From contig JAKAWN010000419.1 in NCBI GenBank assembly GCA_021827245.1, positions 1 through 5,940 of the forward strand: 5,940 nucleotides of DNA, written 5' to 3'. The notes beneath the pieces are model-generated. The model saw only the letters and a program-made list of their open reading frames with translations, searched no databases and was not told the origin of the DNA. Both the position numbers and the translations under genes were made by a program. This document shows, one piece after another, positions 1 to 5,940 of the stretch. Source of the DNA: Acidobacteriota bacterium (GTDB lineage: Bacteria; Acidobacteriota; Terriglobia; UBA7540). How positions within the stretch are numbered: the stretch's first letter is position 1; the number at the start of each line of letters is the position of its first letter.

Positions 1-1193
1 GTGAAAAGCTCTCCATCCTCAATTAGCTGAGGCTCGGTGCCATTGTGTTCCCTCATGCACTTAACGATCTTGCGTGGGACGCCCATGCCGGAATGTTCGA
101 GGTAGCGGTAGTCGCGCATAACATCCTTGATGAGCTGGTTTCGTGTCGCACGGCAGCCGGTCAGCATCCGCGCCGGCGTAATACCATTTGGCAATCTGCC
201 TGGGGAAGTAATTTCTAGTCGGTCCTCATAGATCGAAAGCTCAATGTCAGTGCTTGAGAGCAGATAGTCTCGATGAATCAGGGCGTTGACGATCGCTTCG
301 CGGATGGCCTCGCGGGGATAAGCTGGGAGGTTCTCGCGGCGCGCACCGCCTTCTTCAAGTTGCCCTCCGATAGCAGTGTTGCGCTGGACGAAGGCGATGG
401 CTTGCTCGACCAAGCCAGCTTCGACGATATCGCCTGCGTCGTTTAGCAGCGGAGTCATCGGCCCCCGCAAGGCGGCCCTTTCACGGGCGGCATAGTCCTT
501 ATCTACGCCCGGAAAGGCAACGGCGTCGATACCAGCTTGAGGCAGGAATCGATTGGGTGTCCTACCGAACAGAAGAATGCCTGAAACAGTGATGCCGTCC
601 TCGACCATGATCTCGGTGTTGAACAGAAGGGCCCTCCACGCGGCTTCATCATTGTTTTCCGGCACGACCTGCTCCCTCACCTGAGCGAAGTAATTCGATA
701 GGCGCCGCATGTCCAGGTCGGCGAGTGTTGAGCCGGATACTGGTCGCAGCTCAGCTCGGAAGCTACCACGCTGCTGGAACAGCCGACCGAGCTCTTCCGG
801 GGTCGGCTCGCGACTCTGAGTCCCCACCCTGATGAAATAGCTGTTCTTATTGTTGTGCCATAGGGTATGAACATCGAGACCACGTGAAACGCGCACGATA
901 GCGACATCTTTTCCTGGCTCAACGTCCCTAATCTGCTCGTAGAACGGAATAAGGCCAGGTCGTATTTTGTCCCGGCAGGCAGTCATTACCCACTCTTCAA
1001 GTTTCTGCCGTGTGATACCGCTGATGCTACCGTCATCCTCAACCCCCAACAGGACGATCCCGCCTTCGAAATTGGTCAAGGCGACGAGTTCCTTTGCCAA
1101 GTCATGGTTCTGAATATCGTCACGCTTGAATTCAACGCCTGAATTCTCGCCGTTGCGGATGATTTCTAGCAGTTCGGTGTAGGTCATGGTCAT
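1..1193 (-). CDS. AlbA_2 (Schlafen-like) and HATPase_c_4 protein, 3' end outside window
   Basis: Reads from ATG 1193-1191 to the window edge with no stop, giving 397 visible residues; the C-terminus is missing only because the window ends. Residues 1 to about 135 match the AlbA_2 (formerly AAA_4) domain: GVEFKRD (19-25), ALTNFEGGIVLLGVEDDG (38-55), then YFIRVGTQSREPTPEEL (119-135). Residues from about 270 onward match the HATPase_c_4 / RecG-C-like GHKL module: N-box REAIVNALIHRDY (298-310), SPGRLPNGIT (330-339) and HSGMGVPRKI (367-376). The architecture is that of COG2865 proteins, usually annotated as ATP-binding or RNA-binding-domain proteins or putative transcriptional regulators. These often end in a winged helix, which would lie off the window. 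It starts 2 bases after the PHP-ATPase stop, so translation is probably coupled; the only upstream SD-like sequence is a GGA 8 bases away. A second in-frame ATG at 1187 is possible. The role in this locus is unknown: regulator or nucleic-acid-binding effector. Confidence 0.9.
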   Translation of the reverse strand, partial: MTMTYTELLEIIRNGENSGVEFKRDDIQNHDLAKELVALTNFEGGIVLLGVEDDGSISGITRQKLEEWVMTACRDKIRPGLIPFYEQIRDVEPGKDVAIVRVSRGLDVHTLWHNNKNSYFIRVGTQSREPTPEELGRLFQQRGSFRAELRPVSGSTLADLDMRRLSNYFAQVREQVVPENNDEAAWRALLFNTEIMVEDGITVSGILLFGRTPNRFLPQAGIDAVAFPGVDKDYAARERAALRGPMTPLLNDAGDIVEAGLVEQAIAFVQRNTAIGGQLEEGGARRENLPAYPREAIREAIVNALIHRDYLLSSTDIELSIYEDRLEITSPGRLPNGITPARMLTGCRATRNQLIKDVMRDYRYLEHSGMGVPRKIVKCMREHNGTEPQLIEDGELF

Positions 1194-1195
1194 GT

Positions 1196-3880
1196 CTAAA
1201 ATCCATATTTTTGGCGGCGCATCTCAAAAGCGGTTTTTCCGCCTTCAAGGATTTCCTCGACCATCTCGCGCACGGGCTGCATATCAATCGAGCCCATGTG
1301 CCGTTCGTTGACACGCCCTTGAACGACTTCGTTCTGAATACCTGTTGAGAGGCCGATAATCAACTCGGCGTCACCAAGCACGGGGATATTAGCATTGTGG
1401 GTCGAGAAGACGAACTGCCGTTTGCGTTTCTCATTCCTCATCGTCGGTACAACACCTTCGGTAATGAAGCGATTGTCGAGGTCATCCTCAGGCTGATCAA
1501 CGACGAGAGGAGCTTCCGATTCAAGCAGCAGTAGCAAAAGAACGGCTGTTGCCTTTTGGCCGGTCGAAAGTGCTTCAATCGTTTGCCAGGTTTCCGGCTC
1601 GCCCTCGGATGAGGTGTTTAGTTCGATCTGAGTTGTTGCTGGTAATTCCAGCTCTTCCATCCTCATGAAAATGTCGGGATCCGCCTGGGCTAGGCGTTCG
1701 GCCGCTGCCGACGGCAGGCTGTAGTTGCTGATAAGCGAATCTTTGCCCTCGCGGCAGCATTGGGCGAAGTCCATCAGCGACAGAGTATCGCGGCTTTTCA
1801 AACGCTCCAGCAGCGCGGCAAGGTTGCCGCCAATTTCATCACGCAGAAGCTTTTCGAGCGGCTCACGATTGCCCCCCATCATGACCATGGCACGCACTCG
1901 ACCGCCCAGTTTCCTAGAAACACGCTTGGCTGCCTTCTCCAAGGCACGGTACTCGGCGGATTGAAGATTGAACCACTCATCAAGCAAGTTGCGCCGATTC
2001 TGTTGGTATGCGGCCAAGTCACGGGTAAGGGCTTCCTTTTTCTCCCGGAGCGGCCTCAATTCCTCGATCTGCCGACGCAGGCGGATGAACTCCTCGCCAT
2101 CAATCTTGGATTTCTGAAGTTCACGCAAGAGAGCTTGGTAGGTGGTTTCTACCGCTTGCCTGCGTTGGTCCCAATGACCGCGCAATGCCGACAGGCTAGT
2201 ATCGGCCACGGAAAGCTCCTGTTCGATCTGCCCAGCGACCGCTTCAAGTTGCGCCGTCATCCGATCAAGAATGGCTGCGCCCTCGATGAGCAGCGCGCTG
2301 TTCGGCAAACCCTCCAACGCCTTGGCGGATAGGAAAGCAGTATCGATCGGCAGGAGCCCGGCCAGCTCCTGGCGTAACGTCGAAACCGGAGCCAGCCTTT
2401 CCTTGATGGTCGCCAAAATGCGCTCTTCCCGCACCAGGAGACTCTTCTCCTTCAGACGTTCCTCCAGACCGGCATCCTGAAATCGCTTTTGCGTCTCTTC
2501 CAGACTCGGCAAAAGGCTAAGGCGCTCCTCGATCAGCTTGATTTCTCGTTGCACATCAGTGATCCGGCCACGCGAGCGCTCCAGATCCAGGCGCAATTTC
2601 GCCTTCTGGGCACCCGCGTTCGGATCACGTTCGACAAACCGCTCCAGTAGCAGCGTCAGCTTCCCGCGACTCTTGGTCAGTTCCGATATTTCGTGTTGGC
2701 CGAATATCTCGACGCTCGGTGCTACGTCAAGGGGCGACAGGTTTAGAACGTTACCTAGCTCGTCCTTGACCACAGGCGGGTTGGGTATCGTCCGCTCGAT
2801 GGTGTAATCATGCTTGGCGGGATGATGCGACCGCACGAGCAGCGAAATCTTGGTGCCACTTTTCAGGACGTATTTCAGAACGCCCTGATGGGCCTTGTTT
2901 GCCTCTTCTCCAATGGGGTCGATCGCCAGCGCATAGCGAAGGCTCTCGATAATGGTCGATTTCCCGGTCCCCCGGCCACCCACCAGCACATTTAGGTTGC
3001 CGTTGAAATGCAGTCGCGTTCCGTCAAGGAAGCCGCCTTCCCAAGCCATGGCAATGAACTCGGCATGCGGTTCCGGGCTTGGATCGCTATGCAAGCGTAT
3101 CCGAGACTCTGGATCGAGGAACGCTTGGCGAAGGCCTTCTACCGACAGTGCCGACATTTTTATGAAGCAGCTTGACCGTGGCTCAGCCAAATCCTCGGGG
3201 CTGTTCACATCAGATGCGTTGATGACGGCGACACGGCGCTCGCGTTTGTGCGCCGCGTCTTTGTTCTCCAGGATGGCGCGTACATTTTGCGGGGCGTCGC
3301 CAATTGGCCCTGGCAGTGCGCAGGCGTACAGATCACGGGACTGCCACGCATTCATGCGCGGCTGGCCCTCAAGCGTCGCCAACAAGCCGTTGTCAGCGGC
3401 GACATGGGCAGCGATTGAGATGCCACCTTGTTTGCGGACGCATTCCAGTAACTTGAGGCAGTTCTTATCCCCATTCGGGGAGATTGCCTTGTGATCCCCC
3501 ACGCCCATCTGGCCGATTAAGCGTTCCAGGCTGTCGTCCTTGTCGGGATCGTAGAGACACAAGAAATGTACGCCGTCATCTGATGCCGCCTCGAACCCAC
3601 CGAAGGCGAAAATTCCCGCCGCACGAGCCGCGTTGATTAAACCCCGCGAATCGCTGATCCGATAGTGATCAGTGACGGCAATGGCCTCGATGTTGTTGGC
3701 ATGGCAAGCCTCAATAATCGCGGAGTTATAATCAGCCTCGTTTTGGAAGGCGGTCTGTTTGGCATGGCGGTCGTGATAGGCGAACGGATTAACCTGCAGA
3801 GCGCACCGGTAGAACCGCGCGCCGTTCGGCTGTTTCAGCGCCTCGTTGATCGCTTGGGACCGTGTTTTCTTGCTTTGCAT
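1196..3880 (-). CDS. TrlF-family PHP domain and SMC/ABC-like ATPase
   Basis: Complete protein of 894 residues from ATG 3880. I prefer this start because AGGAGA lies 9 bases upstream; the in-frame GTG at 3901 would add 7 residues and has no such site. Residues 1 to about 260 form a PHP phosphoesterase-like domain, with TDH (70-72), a GFE turn near 95-97 and AAH (157-159). The family's DxHxH motif is replaced by ALQVN (27-31) and the late SDAH-type motif reads SDVN (223-226). An ABC/SMC-type ATPase follows: Walker A GGRGTGKST (301-309), Q-loop-like GQHEI (394-398), a long charged, coiled-coil-prone stretch from about 420 to 660, signature LSTGQK (771-776), Walker B VVDQPEDD (793-800) and STHNANIP (826-833). 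This order fits a head-coil-head ATPase that binds DNA ends or unusual DNA. From memory, PHP-ATPase proteins are reported as anti-phage defence candidates ('Ppl' type). Expected to act in the cytoplasm. The TAG stop is 2 bases before the next start. The family call is firm; a defence role is inferred. Confidence 0.92.
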   Translation of the reverse strand: MQSKKTRSQAINEALKQPNGARFYRCALQVNPFAYHDRHAKQTAFQNEADYNSAIIEACHANNIEAIAVTDHYRISDSRGLINAARAAGIFAFGGFEAASDDGVHFLCLYDPDKDDSLERLIGQMGVGDHKAISPNGDKNCLKLLECVRKQGGISIAAHVAADNGLLATLEGQPRMNAWQSRDLYACALPGPIGDAPQNVRAILENKDAAHKRERRVAVINASDVNSPEDLAEPRSSCFIKMSALSVEGLRQAFLDPESRIRLHSDPSPEPHAEFIAMAWEGGFLDGTRLHFNGNLNVLVGGRGTGKSTIIESLRYALAIDPIGEEANKAHQGVLKYVLKSGTKISLLVRSHHPAKHDYTIERTIPNPPVVKDELGNVLNLSPLDVAPSVEIFGQHEISELTKSRGKLTLLLERFVERDPNAGAQKAKLRLDLERSRGRITDVQREIKLIEERLSLLPSLEETQKRFQDAGLEERLKEKSLLVREERILATIKERLAPVSTLRQELAGLLPIDTAFLSAKALEGLPNSALLIEGAAILDRMTAQLEAVAGQIEQELSVADTSLSALRGHWDQRRQAVETTYQALLRELQKSKIDGEEFIRLRRQIEELRPLREKKEALTRDLAAYQQNRRNLLDEWFNLQSAEYRALEKAAKRVSRKLGGRVRAMVMMGGNREPLEKLLRDEIGGNLAALLERLKSRDTLSLMDFAQCCREGKDSLISNYSLPSAAAERLAQADPDIFMRMEELELPATTQIELNTSSEGEPETWQTIEALSTGQKATAVLLLLLLESEAPLVVDQPEDDLDNRFITEGVVPTMRNEKRKRQFVFSTHNANIPVLGDAELIIGLSTGIQNEVVQGRVNERHMGSIDMQPVREMVEEILEGGKTAFEMRRQKYGF

Positions 3881-3932
3881 TATCACCCATCTCCTACTCA
3901 CTGTTTATATGTTTTCGCACGGGGAACTGCGA
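3881..3932 (-). other. Short intergenic gap between methyltransferase and PHP-ATPase genes
   Basis: A spacer of 52 bases, the longest non-coding stretch in the window. It holds the ribosome binding site and no GC hairpin followed by a T-run on the minus strand, so transcription very likely reads through. A TATAAA sits at its middle but has no matching -35 element at normal spacing, so I do not call a promoter. Confidence 0.6.
3890..3895 (-). promoter_or_regulatory. Ribosome binding site of the PHP-ATPase gene
   Basis: The minus strand reads AGGAGA here, 9 bases before ATG 3880. It is the only strong Shine-Dalgarno sequence in the gap. It decides the start: the site falls inside the reading frame if the GTG at 3901 is used, and it is only 3 bases from the GTG at 3886, too close for a normal start. 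Confidence 0.75.
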
Positions 3933-5940
3933 TTAACCAATGTTCACTGGCACGAGCGTCATCGTGTCATTGCCGAAAATATCGATTACCTTGACAGCTA
4001 CGGTGTAGCGCCCCGGCCGGTCATAAGTATGCACGGCCGTTGCCAGCTCCAGGTCGCGATTCTGGCGGGTGCGGAAGCTCTGCCATTCATTCTCGAAGAT
4101 GTAGCCGCCCGTCCAGCGCTCCTCGAATTCCTGCGTAATCAGTTCGTCTTGCGGCGGTTCAATGCCTAGCAGTGAGGCGACTCCACTGAGGCCGGTGCCC
4201 ACTGGCACCTTGATGATTTCTCTGCGGCTCATATAGTCGAAATCCACCGCCCAGTAATCCACCCAGTCCGTCCAGTGCTTGGTCAGGCGCGCCTTGGTGA
4301 CGATCCCTTCTTTGTTCTTGCTCACCTTGTAGAGCTGTCCCTGTTCGCACATGACCTCGCTCTTGCCTTCCTTCATGGCGGCAATCGCGGCCTCGGCGGC
4401 GCCCTGGGTGTAATAGACCGAGAAATCCGTTAGCTCAATGGTGACCGCGAACTTGTTCTTCTTGTCGTAGCGCGGCGTGGCTTCGACGAAGCTGATGTCG
4501 TGGAACACCACCTGACCCTTGTCGATGGCCCGCTTGTCGAACACCTCGGCGGGAATGTATTTCGGGGCCAGGTCGATGCCCTTGCCACGCGCTTCCTCAA
4601 GCACGGCCGGAAACAACCCCATCTCGAACTCGAAGGCCAGCACGTCTACACGCGAAGCACCGCGCTTGCGGCACTCGGTAATGACTTCCTCAACGAACAG
4701 CCGACCCACGGGCAGGTTGATCGGCCCGATCACCACCAGCCGGCCATTGCGCGCGCCGTGGAAAAAGCCGTCCTGCGCCTGCGTGCCTTCGGTGCCGCCA
4801 AATTCTGTGGCCTTGTAGGCGCGCAAGATCAGGTCGCGGAACTCGTTTTCTTTCTGGGTGAGGGCTTGGGCCTTCTGTTCGCCTGAGAGCCGCCCACCGA
4901 CATTCAAGTAGGCTTGGCGCTCGTAGCGGCCAAGGTTCAACACCTCAAAAGCACGGAAGTCTTGTTCGGCGGCCTTTTTCTCGCGTTGTACACCGATGAG
5001 CCGTTTGCGGGTCGTATGGATACCGAATTTCCCAAGATCGGTGGCAATCCATTTGCGCCCCAATTTTTCGGCGACGGCAGCGGTCGTGCCGGAACCAACG
5101 AAAAAATCGGCAACCAAATCTCCTTCTTTACTACTAGCCTTGATAATGCGCTCGAGAAGGGCTTCCGGCTTTTGAGTCGGGTAGTCCATGCGTTCAGTTG
5201 CCGCAGACTGAATAGACTGAATGTCGGTCCAAACATCCTCGGGTAATTTGCCTTCATCCAGGTAGTACCGATATAGCTTCTTCTTCCCAGTTCCCCACTT
5301 TTCTACGTAACGCCGTCCGTCCTCGTCAACGCCCATACGCCCGCCATAGTTCTCGCCCTTCTCATCCTGCTTATGTGGAGTAAACGGAAGTCTGACCGCA
5401 TCTTGGTTAAAGATAGGAGAATCAGTCTTAGAATAATAAAGGATGGTATTGTGTTTTCGCGCCCAGTGCTTTACCCCCTTTCCACCTTGACTGAAGTACC
5501 AAATGATCTCGTTCCGAAATCCAGGAGCTTCGTTATCGCCTCCTTTCCCAAATACTTCATCTAATGCGATACGGACAAGACTTGCCAGTCGCCAATCGCA
5601 ATGCACATAGATGCTCCCGTCCTCTGCCATCAGATCGCGCATGAGGATCAGGCGCTCATAGATCATTGAAATGAAACTATCCGCCCCCCGCCCCCAAGTA
5701 TCGCGGTAGGCGATTTGCTCGAGTAAGTTCGCTTCCTTGTGGAAGGTCTCACCGCCGATCTCGACATCCATGCTGAAATCCGCGCCGACATCGAATGGTG
5801 GGTCGAAGTAGATCAGCTTCAAGCCGCCCGCGTCCTCGATCTGGCGGCGCAGCGCGCCGCTCTTGAGCGAGGAGAGAATCAGCTTGTTGTCGCCCCAGAT
5901 CAGCTTATTGGTCCAACCCCTGACCTGGCGGCCGCGCGGG
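3933..5940 (-). CDS. Type III Mod-like DNA methyltransferase, beta class, 5' end outside window
   Basis: Probably a SAM-dependent N6-adenine DNA methyltransferase (N4-cytosine not excluded). The frame is open to the window edge: 668 residues are visible from the first full codon at 5939, and the true start lies beyond 5940. The TTG at 5822 is not the start, because the in-frame upstream residues match the family (WTNKLIWGDNKLIL just before the catalytic strand). Motifs in visible numbering: catalytic motif IV DPPF at 46-49; GSIYVHCD near 108-115; EIIWYF and NTILYYSK (motifs VII/VIII) around 144-171; a presumed target-recognition segment about 173-245; YPTQKPEALLERI (motif X) from 253; SAM-binding motif I DFFVGSGTT at 278-286; RKWIATD (motif II) near 295-301. 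Motif IV before motif I makes it beta class, as in type III Mod proteins. After the catalytic part come about 340 residues of Mod-type C-terminal region (for example DKRAIDKGQVVF), ending in a PKD-like strand pattern. TAA stop at 3935-3933. It is the first visible gene of the operon, 52 bases before the PHP-ATPase. Confidence 0.93.
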   Translation of the reverse strand, partial: PRGRQVRGWTNKLIWGDNKLILSSLKSGALRRQIEDAGGLKLIYFDPPFDVGADFSMDVEIGGETFHKEANLLEQIAYRDTWGRGADSFISMIYERLILMRDLMAEDGSIYVHCDWRLASLVRIALDEVFGKGGDNEAPGFRNEIIWYFSQGGKGVKHWARKHNTILYYSKTDSPIFNQDAVRLPFTPHKQDEKGENYGGRMGVDEDGRRYVEKWGTGKKKLYRYYLDEGKLPEDVWTDIQSIQSAATERMDYPTQKPEALLERIIKASSKEGDLVADFFVGSGTTAAVAEKLGRKWIATDLGKFGIHTTRKRLIGVQREKKAAEQDFRAFEVLNLGRYERQAYLNVGGRLSGEQKAQALTQKENEFRDLILRAYKATEFGGTEGTQAQDGFFHGARNGRLVVIGPINLPVGRLFVEEVITECRKRGASRVDVLAFEFEMGLFPAVLEEARGKGIDLAPKYIPAEVFDKRAIDKGQVVFHDISFVEATPRYDKKNKFAVTIELTDFSVYYTQGAAEAAIAAMKEGKSEVMCEQGQLYKVSKNKEGIVTKARLTKHWTDWVDYWAVDFDYMSRREIIKVPVGTGLSGVASLLGIEPPQDELITQEFEERWTGGYIFENEWQSFRTRQNRDLELATAVHTYDRPGRYTVAVKVIDIFGNDTMTLVPVNIG
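3936..4034 (-). other. PKD-like C-terminal segment of the methyltransferase
   Basis: The last 33 residues of the methyltransferase read HTYDRPGRYTVAVKVIDIFG and then a final strand ending in VPVNIG. This is the closing strand pattern of PKD-type immunoglobulin-like domains (HxY, PGxYxVxxxVxDxxGN). The earlier strands of such a fold would have to come from residues before 636, where I cannot trace them with confidence. This is a domain suggestion from pattern alone. Confidence 0.5.
5205..5423 (-). other. Presumed target-recognition segment of the methyltransferase
   Basis: Visible residues about 173-245 lie between motif VIII (ILYYSK) and motif X (YPTQKP), where beta-class enzymes carry the DNA target-recognition region. 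The segment is short (about 70 residues) and rich in Gly, Lys, Arg and Tyr. It lies inside a stretch that is more AT-rich than the rest of the gene. The target sequence cannot be predicted from this. Confidence 0.5.

Noticed and set aside
1..1193. Truncated or broken AlbA_2 pseudogene.
   Set aside because: The frame is continuous through all conserved motifs and ends only because the window ends.
1760..2332. Plus-strand open frame of about 190 codons, and a similar one at 2952-3494.
   Set aside because: Both lie opposite the well-supported PHP-ATPase gene, have no recognisable domains and show composition expected of the antisense of a GC-rich coding frame.
3899..3910. TATAAA on the minus strand as a -10 box for an internal promoter of the PHP-ATPase.
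   Set aside because: No -35-like hexamer at 16-18 bases; the nearest TTG-containing hexamer is about 25 bases away.
4500..4886. Overlapping plus-strand frames opposite the methyltransferase.
   Set aside because: They are antisense shadows of a conserved coding region, with no family resemblance.
5820..5822. TTG as the start of the methyltransferase.
   Set aside because: The frame is open for a further 39 codons to the window edge, and those residues (WTNKLIWGDNKLIL) belong to the conserved region before DPPF. The true start is outside the window.
3936..5940. Simple-sequence repeats that would make the Mod gene phase-variable.
   Set aside because: No run of tetra- or pentanucleotide repeats is present in the visible part. 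The missing 5' end could still hold one, but there is no evidence here.

Overview
The window is a piece of a bacterial accessory (defence-type) locus. Everything in it is carried by three genes on the minus strand, read from high to low coordinates. There are no RNA genes, insertion sequences, CRISPR repeats or phage structural genes, and no gene-free stretch longer than 52 bases. Base composition is moderately to highly GC-rich overall, with one AT-richer patch. This and the protein style fit a proteobacterium, but nothing here fixes the genus.

Layout in order of transcription. (1) 5940-3933: a beta-class DNA amino-methyltransferase of the type III Mod kind. Its N-terminus lies beyond the window edge and its C-terminal end looks like a PKD-type beta-sandwich strand pattern. 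(2) 3880-1196: a complete PHP-domain plus SMC/ABC-like ATPase of the TrlF family, with a long coiled coil. Its PHP metal-binding motifs are partly substituted. (3) 1193-1: an AlbA_2 (Schlafen-like) protein with a GHKL-type HATPase_c_4 module, cut off at its C-terminus by the window edge.

The gaps are 52 bases (genes 1-2) and 2 bases (genes 2-3), and no terminator is visible between them, so the three genes very probably form one transcription unit. A Mod gene is normally followed by a Res helicase-nuclease gene. Here that place is taken by a PHP-ATPase and an AlbA_2 protein.

My reading (inference) is a modification-based defence module. The methyltransferase would mark self DNA, and the PHP-ATPase would be the DNA sensor/effector. 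The AlbA_2/HATPase protein would be a regulator or a second nucleic-acid-binding effector. Genes just outside either edge, especially a helicase or Res gene, would decide whether this is an extended type III restriction-modification system or something different.
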